Of a stretch of 64,000 nucleotides of DNA, positions 1 through 13,910 are shown piece by piece. A program made the position numbers and the translations under genes. Source of the stretch: Chimonanthus salicifolius. Taxonomy: Eukaryota > Streptophyta > Magnoliopsida > Laurales > Calycanthaceae. The DNA lies in the NCBI GenBank assembly GCA_013350335.1, contig CM023541.1, forward strand, positions 33,844,739 to 33,908,738, in the 5' to 3' direction. Each line of letters starts with the position of its first letter. Position 1 is the first letter of the stretch. Under the pieces are notes generated by a model. The model saw only the letters and a list, made by a program, of their open reading frames with translations, was not told the origin of the DNA and ran no database searches.

Positions 1-139
1 TCCCGTCTCAAGAAGCAGGAGGTTACGGGTTCGAGCCCCCATGACCTAACATTAGTGTGCCTTAGGAGTAGTGTGTTCATCTGTAGAGATTTTAGTAGGA
101 CTGTGTCTGAATTTCTCACACATTGATTAAAAAAAAAAC
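1..139 (+). mobile_element. SINE (family A), copy 1, cut by window edge
   Basis: The first bases contain a tRNA-like B box (ggttcgagcccc at about 28-40) followed by a body (ccatgacctaa... ttagtgtgcctta... ttttagtaggactgtgt) and an A-rich tail (gattaaaaaaaaaa). The same body and tail occur on the minus strand at 46835-46990, and the tRNA-like head occurs at 59917-60078. This pattern of tRNA-derived head, short body and simple tail is that of a plant SINE. The 5' end lies outside the window. Confidence 0.75.
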
Positions 140-1100
140 CTCAAAACTGGCTAAAAAATATTAAATAATCATGTATTTTCTCTATCTGAACCAACTATGA
201 ATATCATTAATTTAATTAAAATAAACTAAACTCTAGCTTTTCCAACAACTATCAACATTCACCAGAATGAGACAGTGAAAAGGCGAGGTGAATATTATGA
301 GAAAAGATAATTTTATAAGCTGTTATAATTGATGATTTTATAGTCACATATTATAAAAAATTAAATTGCATCAAATATTATAAACTTAAAAGAACAAATA
401 TTAGATCAACATAAATGTAGACAAACTGCGATTTGGATCGTCAAGTTGAGTGTCGTACACATCACGCATCTCAACAGTTCAGAAATGAACGTGTCTTCGA
501 AGGAAAGAACTGAGCAGAAGGATAGAAAAAGGTTTGGTGGCACAACTGCACAGAGGTTAAAGGAAAGAAAAACAGAACAAATGCGAACAGCTTTCTAGAA
601 TGCCGCATTTCAAGCAATCCACTCTATAAAAAAATTGCATTATCACGTGATTACAGACTGTTGTTTTTTTTATGGTAGATGCTGCGTTATTATAATAAAC
701 ATTATTTTTCCACCAGAAATGTTAGAAGACAGCTCAGAGCAATGCTGGTATCACATGTTTGAATTTTTAAAATTAGATTAGAGATATTCAGTTTGATTCT
801 TTCTTAATTTTCTGGTATATAAGACTAATTAATTCCACCTCTAATATAAAATAAAGATAGTCATATTATAAATAAAAAATTATAATAATATCAAAAAAAA
901 TGAAATTAAATTTAGAATATCAAACCACTGATGGTAGGCCCAAACAGACTTACAAATCAGCAGGGGTCGATCATACAAAAGTATGCTTAATAGCTATAGA
1001 TTTTGGAAGGAAAGTTCAAATAAGAAATGATATATAAAAAACGTTAGGACAAAAATTTGCAAGTTGTTACACGAGTTAATAACATAATTGATAAATAATT
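140..1100. other. AT-rich intergenic stretch
   Basis: No ORF, RNA gene or recognisable transposon domain is visible. The sequence is strongly AT-rich, with homopolymer runs. If the beta-tubulin gene on the minus strand continues to the left of the window, this would be part of its intron 2. Confidence 0.5.
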
Positions 1101-1620
1101 TAGGGTGTAAATGGATCTCGAGCCGGCCCGTGGACGATCCCGCCCAGATCCAAGAGTCCATTTGCGATTCGGATCCTTGAGTTTACAAGGACTCATGGGC
1201 CGGATCTTAGAATCCATTAAAACACTCGGATCCGCCGCGGATGGTCAATGGAAAGTCCGAAATATATAAATAAAACGAAACTTACTTAGGGTTGCCTCTC
1301 TCGATCCCTCACAAAAGGGTTCCTCTCTCGAACCCTCTCGCATCAGTCCATCTCTCTTGCTGCCCTCTCTGGGTCTTTTTCTTTAAGATTCCTCTTCTTC
1401 TTTTTCGTTCAATCCCTTTGGTTCTACAAGTCCCAGAGCTAGATGAGGATTTTATGTGGTGAATCATTGCGGGATAGGTGAACTTGAAGACACCTTTCTT
1501 GGTGGTTTTGTTGCTTTCGTCTCTGTTTCAGACTTTCAGGAAGGGATGTTTGACTTTAGGCATTGATTTGGGTCTCTGGATTGTTTGTTGAGATTGTCTT
1601 TTAAAGATAATTGAACGAGA
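1101..1620 (+). promoter_or_regulatory. Possible promoter and pyrimidine-rich leader without an ORF
   Basis: A GC-richer block full of cggatc/ggatcc motifs (about 1115-1250) is followed by a TATA-like sequence (atatataaa at 1262-1270). About 35 bases later a leader rich in ctctctcga begins. A possible intron end (gggtttgcag) lies near 1626-1635. No plausible long ORF follows. This looks like a promoter plus 5' UTR, but could also be part of a non-autonomous transposon. The call rests on composition and spacing only. Confidence 0.25.
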
Positions 1621-1862
1621 ATTTTGGGTTTGCAGTTGCTGTAGTTTTCTTTGCAGAGGATGTTGAGTGTCCTTCATTTCATTTTAATTTTCCTTGCTTC
1701 TATGAAATTGTATGTTTGTATAGTCTCTGTTATTTGGACGATTCCATAAATTTCTATGGGAAAATTATCCAGAGAGACCCTATCTCTGTTGTGCTAAATA
1801 AAGCCCAATTTGTGGTCACACTTGGTTGCATAATGATCATGCGAAAAGAGATGAGATGATTA

Positions 1863-1980
1863 GAGGACACCCAGATGCTCGAATCATGAGTGTCTAAGGT
1901 TTCAATCCCATCGGACAAATGCAGAGGACACCCAGATGCTCGAATCATGAGTGTAGGTTTCAATCCCATAGGACAAATGT
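1863..1980 (+). repeat. Tandem duplication, 2 copies of about 61 bp
   Basis: The unit beginning gaggacacccagatgctcga and ending ggacaaatg occurs twice in a row (starts at 1863 and 1924). The copies differ by a few bases and a 3-base gap. No coding role is visible. Confidence 0.85.
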
Positions 1981-2606
1981 AGTGTATGATTTGAGGGACG
2001 GGAAATTTTATTCCTCCACTGCTTTCTATCCAAACAGGTATCAAACAGGCTGCAGAAAACAACCCTTTCCTTTTTGTTTGATGATTTCCTATTTATTTCC
2101 ATATTTCTTGGTTGAAGAGTTGGGTTAATATTTTTATTTTGATTTTTTTTCTTTATTGTGGGGCTTTCCTTCTGTGAATGAGTGTTCATCATACATTTTC
2201 AACAAGTTAATCTTTAAGATTAAGTGGAAGACTAGTGAAACTCATCTTACCAAAATCAGGATCCCCTGCAACAAAGGGCTGAAGCAACGAAACGGCCTCT
2301 TCTCTAAAGATTTCAGTCCATTCTCATTGCTTCTCTCGGTAGCCCTCATTAGAACACCATTTTTTAAAAGAAACAGATGAGATAGGTTTGAATTTAAGGT
2401 GTAAGATCTGAGAGGCCTGAGTTCTTTGATAATTAGCTAGAACCAAAGCCATCCATTTTTACAGTGCACAGGAATGTTACCCTAACTCTGTCCGTCCGAC
2501 TGTTCCTGTGGACTGGTTGGTGTAAGGTCAGAGCTCTACTTGCAATGCTGAGATGACATCAAGGTCTCAGACCCATGTAGTTTGTCCATTAGGCCTTACA
2601 ATGATG
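1981..2606. other. Non-coding stretch, no recognised feature
   Basis: Only short unsupported ORFs occur here. Composition is mixed with T-rich runs near 2130-2155. Nothing else could be recognised. Confidence 0.4.
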
Positions 2607-2700
2607 AAAACAAAGAAGAGAAGTCAGATTCTCTATTCGCCGGTGAGTTGCAAGGTTTTGCTGCAGCTCTATACATAGAGAATCCGACTTCTCTTTGTTT
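2607..2700. other. Imperfect hairpin (possible small-RNA foldback)
   Basis: The left arm (about 2607-2636, containing gagaagtcagattctctat) is nearly the reverse complement of the right arm (about 2675-2700, containing atagagaatccgacttctct). The stem is about 25 bp with a small bulge and one mismatch, and the loop is about 38 nt. The size would suit a plant miRNA precursor or a small foldback repeat. No known miRNA is recognised and expression cannot be judged. Confidence 0.4.
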
Positions 2701-2802
2701 CTTGAAACACTTCTACTTTTCTCTCTTTCTATAACTGATGGGGAAGAGTTTCAAGTCTAAGGCAGGCCCAGAGACCCAAGTTCTTTGATGATGACCAGAC
2801 AT

Positions 2803-2880
2803 CATCATCATCATCATCATCATAAGCCGGCAATCTCATCTATTTGAAGTCGGCTTTATGAGTCTTCCTTCTTCAATTAA
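2803..2880 (-). mobile_element. RTE-type LINE 3' tail remnant
   Basis: Read on the minus strand, this segment has the gactcataaagccgac ... gccggctta core followed by an (atg)n run (plus-strand atcatcatc at about 2803-2823). Plant RTE LINEs commonly end in a similar 'tagccgacc ... aaggctt' core followed by a trinucleotide microsatellite. It is short and diverged, so assignment is by pattern recall. Confidence 0.4.
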
Positions 2881-2888
2881 TCCAATCA

Positions 2889-2917
2889 TGGTTTCATGTT
2901 CTATTTCACTCCCCGAT

Positions 2918-2949
<32 letters not shown>

Positions 2950-3255
2950 ACTTCGCTATCGGTCACCCAGGAGTATTTAGCCTTGCAAGGTGGTCCTTGC
3001 TGATTCACACGGGATTCCACGTGCCCCATGCTACTCGGGTTAGAACGTAAGCTAGTGATGCTTTCGGCTACTGGACTCTAGCCATCTAGGGTGCAGCACT
3101 CCACTGCTTCGCCTAGCAGCACGACGCTTGTATTGCTCTCCCACAACCCCGTTTTCACGGTTTAGGCTGCTCCCATTTCGCTCGCCGCTACTACGGGAAT
3201 CGCTTTTGCTTTCTTTTCCTCTGGCTACTAAGATGTTTCAGTTCGCCAGGTTGTC
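2889..3255 (-). rRNA. Plastid-type 23S rRNA fragment (nuclear plastid insertion)
   Basis: Reverse-complemented, this block reads as the 5' domain of an organellar/bacterial 23S rRNA. Recognisable conserved stretches include gaactgaaacatctta, gtagcggcgagcgaa, ccgatagcgaagtagtaccg and gtgagggaaaggtgaaaag. The version with aagcatcactagcttacg and gaaccccca fits plant plastid 23S best. Only about 370 of roughly 2.8 kb is present. Flanks are ordinary AT-rich nuclear sequence, and the fragment sits between two pieces of an RTE-like LINE. It is a transferred fragment and cannot make a functional rRNA. Confidence 0.87.
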
Positions 3256-3257
3256 TC

Positions 3258-3720
3258 AAACGAATTGTCTCTAATCTTCTACTTAGATGTCCAAACTATC
3301 TCAAATAAGTTTCTCATAATTTGTCATCTATTGTTACTATTTTTTAACTATCCATAATGTAATCATTTTAAACTTTATACATTTATCATTTCTTCATTAG
3401 GCAACACAATACTACATAAAACATTACAGATCTAATAACTATTCTATAAAATCATCATTTTAAGCGATGCGGGACTCTTCTATCACACTCCACCCTACTC
3501 CTATCTTGTTTATTATATATAAATCTCATCTTCTAAGAAATTTTGCCATATATCTTAAATATCTACACTTATCACATTGTGCTACTAAGTCATTTTCAAT
3601 TTTAATTAAATTGTTTTCTCTCTCTTCTTTCTCACTTAAGTTATACTCTATGTATTCTGATTTAGTTATAATTGTTCATATCAAAAGGTATCCTCCAATA
3701 CATAGAGTTAATTTTGTCTA
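3258..3720 (-). mobile_element. Degenerate RTE-like LINE remnant (reverse transcriptase end)
   Basis: On the plus strand this reads like the antisense of a plant RTE LINE reverse-transcriptase C-terminus (catctt ctaagaaattttgcc ... tatcttaaatatctacac ... ttatactctatgtattctga). The recognition is from memory of this common plant repeat. No open frame remains. With the tail at 2803-2880 it would form one element whose two parts are separated by the plastid 23S fragment. Confidence 0.35.
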
Positions 3721-7060
<3,340 letters not shown>

Positions 7061-7204
7061 CTTGGATGGACGGTGGAGATTAGAGAAGAGTGGGATCTGA
7101 TGGAGATAGGCTGGTCGAGATGGAAGGAGAGGGAAGACTAAAGAGGGATGAAGAGTAGAAGAGGGAAACTGAGGAATTTGGGGGGAAATGAGGGAGGGAG
7201 AGTG

Positions 7205-7213
7205 TTTTATAAG
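7205..7213 (-). promoter_or_regulatory. TATA box of the beta-tubulin gene
   Basis: On the minus strand the sequence cttataaaacact lies about 145 bases upstream of the MREI start codon. A pyrimidine-rich stretch (ctctccctccctc) follows just downstream, as expected for a plant 5' leader. Transcription would start roughly at 7170-7180. Confidence 0.6.
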
Positions 7214-9543
7214 GGATAGGTAACAGTATCTGTTTGCCGTTTCCAGACTCCAGGAGTGCGGTCCGAGGGACGTTAGTTTTAACGGCTCCAAGTAACGGCC
7301 GTTTTGATTTCGTGGGAGTTCGAGTTTTGAACCGAAAGGTGACAGTGAGGAAACAACCCTAACAAAAAACATATCTCCGGCGGTGAGAGACATCAAACTT
7401 TGCTGCACGTGCGGGTAGGTTGCATTAAGAGTTCAAGTTAGAATATTTTTGTGTTAAAAGTTGGATTTACTACTTTTTAATTTAACAAATATTTTAACTC
7501 CCATCTAACATTATTCATTATTTTACTTATTTTAAAATTTTCAACTCATTTTTGTTCAAATAATCAAATTGAATTAAATTAAATTAGATAACAAATCAAG
7601 TCATTAAGATAAGTAGATAATTGGATAATATTTATTAGTATTTTTTACAAATAGATATTTATAAAAATAAATCTCGAATCACTAAAATGTAATCTATCTA
7701 AATAGTCAAATATAAAAATTTATCTATCAATATATATAACAAAAATTATCTACAAATAAATTTATATGGACTTTGGTGCAAACTTTGATTTGTGAAATCA
7801 AAAGTGGATTCAATGTATTCATTTCTCTCCTCACACCAATTTCCCATGAATTGCACCTATACTTAATTTAAAACTAACTCAGTTTGAAGTTTATTTATCT
7901 AACTCAATAGATTTTCACTGTTAAATAAAGTTGCAAATTTTTATGGTCTTAAAAATGGGCACAATCTAGTAAACCTAGGTATGATAGAATAGTCTACACC
8001 CCATTTTTTTTCTATACCATCAGTACATGTCTCAATTAAGATAAAATTTTATAGACGTCGTATACAACTTAAGGTTTTCTAAATCGCCTATCTATGTAGA
8101 CCCAAGTGGAGTCATTGGGTCATTTACACCAAATATCAATGCAAACTCATTTTGCGGGTGTTAGCCCAAAAATTCAACGAGGGGGAATGAATTTGGTGAA
8201 TGTAAACTTTTGAATTTTCTTGGATTACACTAATTGGAACATTAATATGCAAATACACAATAAATAAATGCACAATTAAATAGAGGAGATGAGAAGATAA
8301 GGAATGATTGAATTTAGGATTTTTACGAGATTCGGTGTTTTTGTCTACGTCTGCGTCTCAAGTACACCATTTGAGAATTGAATGTACTAAACTTGTCCTT
8401 TAAAGGTGAAAAAGAAACTCATTGCAATACTTAGTATACCACTCTTCACATTTGAAGTAGAAGACTTTCTCCGATCTTTACTAGTAGGATTACACCAAAC
8501 TTTTACAAATTTAATTTTTTAAATAAAGTGGAAGATTACAAATAGTATCTAAGGAATAACTTTCAAATGTATACAAATGAAGCTCACTTTAAGTTAGAGA
8601 TTCAAGTGATTGCACAAGATTTTCAGGTGGGTGAATAGTATTTTGTATGTGATATATATATATATAAAGTTAGACAATCATCAAAGTAGACTACATTTTT
8701 TATTTTTGGCTAATTATAGAGGTAGGTCTTTGGTTTATATTATAGATACCCAAATTGAAATGGAAAAAAAATAACTAAAAAATTCTTTTTATATGGTTTA
8801 AAAATATTGTCTGTAAAAATAAGAAAAAAGAAGAGGTGTTTCCGTGACTAATCTTTTTTGACAATTTTATTAAATTTTTATTCCTCAAAGAATTGGATTG
8901 ATTCAAGAATAAAATGGACGGTAGAAAGCATCGAGGGCAATGTTTTGGATGTGACTTTCCGGCTATATACTTAATCAAAGTTGCCATTGTTGCAGGTGAG
9001 GTGGGTTTCTCTTCTGATGGAGACCAATGAGAGAAGAGAGGCGTTTGAGTATAGACATTGATGGAAGTTGGCAGTGGCAAGCTGGGCAGAAGTGAAATTT
9101 ACTCTACACAGATAAGCTGCCATCTTATGGTGGGGCCCATCTTATGGTGGGACCCACTTGCCAGTTTTCAAATCAGTGGGTTGGCTTGAATGGTTGATTC
9201 ACCACCAACCCTCACACAAGAATGGATTCACTTCTTTTTTTCTGACATGTGTCATGTTGATGAATCTCATAAAGTTATATCATTTAATTTAAATAAAAAA
9301 TAATATTTAATTTTTTTTAGTTTTAAATTGAATGGCTATAGATAATAAATAATAGTCATTATTTGTTGATATTCAATCTACAAATAGTTTATTGAATTTG
9401 ATTAAATTTTTATATTCTTATAATCTAACACAAGTCACAAATGTGAGTATTTGTTCTATTTAATTAGAAATTTTAATTTAGAAAAAAAGAAGCAAGAGAT
9501 AAAACATAAATACAATTGTTTGAGAGAGTAAAGGAGTGTTGTA
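7214..9543. other. Intergenic, AT-rich; no gene recognised
   Basis: The first ~200 bases should contain the distal beta-tubulin promoter. The rest is AT-rich with short unsupported ORFs. The block around 8150-8480 (ttttacgagattcggtg ... gtctacgtctgcg) has the look of an old transposon but no domain or terminal structure could be defined. Confidence 0.5.
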
Positions 9544-9551
9544 GTCTAAAG

Positions 9552-9903
9552 TAGGGGTTAAAAAATCGGCCATGCCGATATATCGGCTGATATTTTTATC
9601 TCTCATCCCGATATCGGTATTTTCTCTCTCCTCCGATATCGGAACCGTGAAAAACCGCAAAAAACAAAAAAAGAACCGTGAGGACCCGTAAACCCTGAAC
9701 CGTTGAAAACCGTGTAAAAACCGTGAAAAACCGTTTCGGTGTTTTAAAAAAAAAATAAAAAAATAATAATTAAATACCGATATTTATGAATATCGGCCGA
9801 TATTGTGGCCGATATTCGGTATGTACGGTCGATACTTATCGTATCGGCCGATATTACTCGATCTTAAAAAATCGATATATATCGGCCGATATTTGTACCT
9901 TAG
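9552..9903. mobile_element. hAT-like MITE rich in atatcggccgatat palindromes
   Basis: The block is flanked on both sides by gtctaaag (9544-9551 and 9904-9911), an 8-bp direct duplication. Ends are taggggttaaaaaatcggcc and, reverse-complemented, ctaaggtacaaatatcggcc, an imperfect inverted pair. The interior is made of short palindromes such as tatcggccgata near both ends and repeated accgtgaaaa units in the middle. The 8-bp duplication suits the hAT superfamily. No transposase is encoded. Confidence 0.65.
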
Positions 9904-9911
9904 GTCTAAAG

Positions 9912-10964
9912 ACACTTGATAATACAATATGGGGAAGAAAAGGGAAGAATGGAGCTCCAATAGTAATTAGGATATTTTAGTTATTTTAATACGAGATGCT
10001 TATAAATATATAAAAAAAGGGTAAAATGGATGATTTGAATTTTATTTGTATCAACTTGTCAAGTAAATGAGTTGATTTAAATTAAAATATTTAAAATTCT
10101 TTGAAGGCAATGTTTAAATTAATATAATTAGAGATACAACTCAAACAGGTCAAGTCAGTTTTACATGTACTTAAGTTTGAGCCAAAATTGCAGTTAAATG
10201 GCCCGAGTCCAAGCTCGAGTGAATCCTTCTCTCATTCTCTGTAGTCAAACTTGAGTTTGGTTCAAATTATATTTGCAGGAGATGAGCTTGATTTCAAGCC
10301 CAATATCTATGAACGGGTTTATTTGTGCTCGCTTATTTGGATCTAAAATGAAAGACTTTTTATTTATTATTTTATTAGAATATAAATTACATATTATATA
10401 AAATTTATATTTATATATAATTAATTAAAACTTAGATTTTATAAATTATAGCTCAAATTCAGGCTTTATGATCAAATTCGAGTTTTCATGTACTAGACCT
10501 AACCCAATATGTATGATATAGATATGATAGTTAAAGGTAAACATTTTCACACAGGAGAATCCTTTTATCTCATATTGGAAATTTTTTTTTTTTTTGAAAT
10601 TCACATTTTACCCTTCCATTCTCTGTCTTCGTCGGAAGGGTAAAACAAGAATTAAAAAAAATTGACTTCCCGTATGAGATGAAAAAATTCTCCCATGTGA
10701 AATTGTGTACCCTACCTATTTTAAATCTGAAAATAAACCAATCTGACTCTAAATCAACCTGAATACTTTGTTTTAGGAGGTTTGATGTGAGCTTGAGTTA
10801 GGATCAAACCAAGTTGGCCCCTAAATTAACATTGTGACAAAGTTTTAAACTATATATTTCTATGAATATTATAACTTATTTCTAAATGTGTAATGCAGAG
10901 GAATACAATACACATCCTCCAAGTGAGTTCACCTGAACCCCAGCCCCACAAGCGCTCAAGTACT
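9912..10964. other. Intergenic, AT-rich; no gene recognised
   Basis: Contains pieces of the gcccgagtccaagctcgag type (about 10200-10340), common in decayed plant repeats, and poly-A/T runs. No coding region can be supported. Confidence 0.45.
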
Positions 10965-10972
10965 CACTCACC

Positions 10973-11630
10973 CAGGGCTGGCCTAACCATAAGGCAAGTT
11001 AGGCCGGCACCTTACCCTTCGTTTAATAAGAGGCCCACTTGGTATAATTGTCGATATATTTATCTTTCATTTATTCTTCTTCATATTTGACTGTAGTTGT
11101 TTTGATTTATGGGACTTTCATGGCCATAGATTTGTGGGTTTTGATTTATGGGACTTTCATGGCCATAGATTTGTGGGTTTAGCACTAACTTACAGATTTT
11201 AAGTTTAGATTACTGTAGAAAGTTTCTCCATTTAGTTTTTTTTTATCTTTTTTTTTACTCATTATTGTGTGGGCTAGAAAAGATGGTTATGTTGTTTACT
11301 TTCATGGGACTTTAGATTTTTTTGAAAATTATTCTATTTTTCAATTTTACCCTTTCACAATTATTTACTTTATAAGGGTTTTTAATTCATTGTATATTGT
11401 GAGGCATCTCAATTCAATTCTAACAATATATTTCCTCTATGTAGATCAAGATGTGATTTTTAATTTAGAGATCTTTAGTGAATTAATAAATTTGGATCTC
11501 AAAAAGCAAAAAAAAAAGATTTTAGATAAATTCTTTTTATTATATATAATTAAAATTTTAATTAAATATAACAAAAAGGCTCTGTTTAGATTTTTAGCCT
11601 TAGGTCTCAATTTGTGTATGGCCGGCCCTG
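10973..11630. mobile_element. hAT-like non-autonomous transposon, 658 bp
   Basis: Starts cagggctggcc and ends ggccggccctg, an 11-bp terminal inverted repeat with one mismatch. The 8-bp duplication cactcacc stands exactly at both edges (10965-10972 and 11631-11638). The CAGGG start and the 8-bp duplication are typical of hAT elements. The inside is AT-rich with no transposase domain, so it is a non-autonomous copy. Confidence 0.85.
11101..11178. repeat. Perfect tandem duplication, 2 x 39 bp, inside the hAT element
   Basis: The unit tttgatttatgggactttca... to ...tttgtgggt is repeated without a mismatch at 11101-11139 and 11140-11178. Perfect identity indicates a recent local duplication. Confidence 0.9.
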
Positions 11631-11638
11631 CACTCACC

Positions 11639-13905
11639 TCTAACAAATATGAGTTCTGCGTTATTTGACCTTAATAGCTTTTAAAAAAACATGCCTAAGT
11701 AACCCATCAATTGAATATGATTTTATGATTATATAGAAACCTTATAAAAGTTTGCAAGCTATTACCCTAGCCTACACAATGTTACATTATATATTTATGT
11801 GGAATAATCATATACTCCTTTCATCTCATTTTAAACATTTGTATTTTTTAAAAAAATTAAATTTAACTTTAAACCACTATACAACTGAGAGGTGATTCTC
11901 ATCCATTTCAACACACTTTATGCTACTCCAATATAAATAAGACAACTATTTTGAGATAATTCCAAAATCTATATGAGATAACTAAATTGGAAGAGAGAGA
12001 GTATTAATTAATCATCAATGACAGTCAAATAGATACCAAGAAACACATCGACAGTGGTTTCAAAATATCAACTATCTAAAACTTTTATATATATTCTTAT
12101 TTTTAATGTTAAAGAGTAAAGACCATTTGATCAATGATCTAAATCACCCATCATGAACTTCATATGCTTATAAAATAAAAGTTATTTGTTGTTGGACCAT
12201 AATTAGATCTGTATTTAAATTTTATAATGGACTAAACTAGACAGTTGAGAGGTGTGGTCATGCAAAGATGGTCTAAACCATTAAAATCATTGAAACTTTT
12301 TTACAAAAGTGGGTCTCAGCTTAATTCGTGAGATTTTAAAGTTTTCAAGATTTCTTATTCACAAGCATCACCACAAAACTCTATCATTTGAATATTTGAT
12401 GAAAAATTATAATAAATCCAAACATGTCATTCCATAAATTATAATAATGATAGAACACTTAAAAAGTTACTATGAAAAAGATATAGCATCCTTATGAAAA
12501 TAGATGACATAAATATTTACCATTGATTCAAAAAAGGGGTAAAGATTTTTCTACTACTCCTAAGTTGGAGTAAAAAAATCGATTCTCCTATACGGACAGT
12601 TGTTACACCGTATACGTATCGGCCTATTGTGGCCAATACGTATCAGTCTGCACCCGTCTAGAATCGATACATATCAGCCTTCATTTTTTCAATATATTAC
12701 AATCCATACAAAATGTATCAGTGTACTCAATATAAATCTCACTGTAATACAAGGCATTCCTAACACTAGTGTAAGACTTCATCATATGTGCCGTATGGTT
12801 TACTTGTTGAATACACTGTTCTAGAGATAGCAATTGGTTGCTTGGGAGAAAAGTTTGAAACATTATAATTAAAAAAAAGGTAATTTCTTATCTTATTATT
12901 ATTCCTTTTCTTCTATCTAACTTTGCAAAATCTTCTCGTTGAGTGTGTTAAGAGATAGATGAAAGAATAGCGTGCCTAAAATATTCCAATTGATTATTGT
13001 AGATCCAATCTATCTATTACATTCTTGCTTGTGCATGTTGAAGTATGAAATAAGATTGAGTCAATCTAGTAGTCAATTCAATTCTTGAGTCAATCTAGTA
13101 TGAAATAAGATTGACCTAGTCTTTCAAATTTAAGATATAATAATTCTTTTAACATTTTTCAAACTATAGTTTATTTTTTCATTTTAAATTATTCTTGAAT
13201 TGGAGGGTCATGGACTAATCCATCCACTACAATGATTACAATCTGCTTTTGACCCAATAATACAATTTTAATCATGAGAGGGTGAGATTCACTATATTAA
13301 TCACAGAGAGAAGAGAGTTTCATTAAGTTAATCATACACTAAAAATTCATTATATTAATGTCTCTAAAGAGCCTAGTCTAATCATTTGCACAGTAAGTGT
13401 TATTGAGAGAGGAATCATGTTTATATATGCTTGTAAAAGAAGGAACACTTAAGATCACCTTTGAAAACTATACTCCATTGGATCAAAACACATTTCATGT
13501 CACTTGATAGTTTACAAAAGTATGAAATCATCTTCATTGCCAATAATGGTTTTTGTTTTGAGGTAGGGACAATATTTTAAAAATTAAACCATTGATTGAG
13601 TTAGTGATAGTTTGGTTAATTAGATCAATTGTTTCAATCATGATGTTGATACAACATCATAAAGATATACGAAATTATTAAAATTGCAAATAAATGTAAA
13701 AGTTGTGAAAAATAGAAAATCATACTACAACCATGATATGTTAATAACAACAGTAGAAAAATGATGATTTCAAAGAAAAAGGCATCAAGAAAAATAAATT
13801 AAATGAGAACTAATTTATCATAGCCCAAGAGCCCTACATCAATGGGAAGTTCTCTTATTTTTCATTTTCTATAGAAAATAAATTTATCATGGCCCAAACC
13901 CGACA
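11639..13905. other. Intergenic, AT-rich; traces of decayed repeats
   Basis: No coding region is supported. A short segment at about 12590-12680 (gtatcggcctattgtggccaatacgtatc) resembles the cggcc-rich palindromes of the MITE at 9552-9903 and may be a relic of the same family. The rest is featureless AT-rich sequence. Confidence 0.45.
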
Positions 13906-13910
13906 TGACC

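Noticed and set aside
2889..3255. Functional rRNA gene
   Set aside because: Only about 370 bases of an organelle-type 23S are present, in nuclear surroundings with no neighbouring rRNA genes.
7061..7408. In-frame N-terminal extension of beta-tubulin
   Set aside because: All beta-tubulins start at MREI, and the TATA box lies at 7205-7213 inside the extension.
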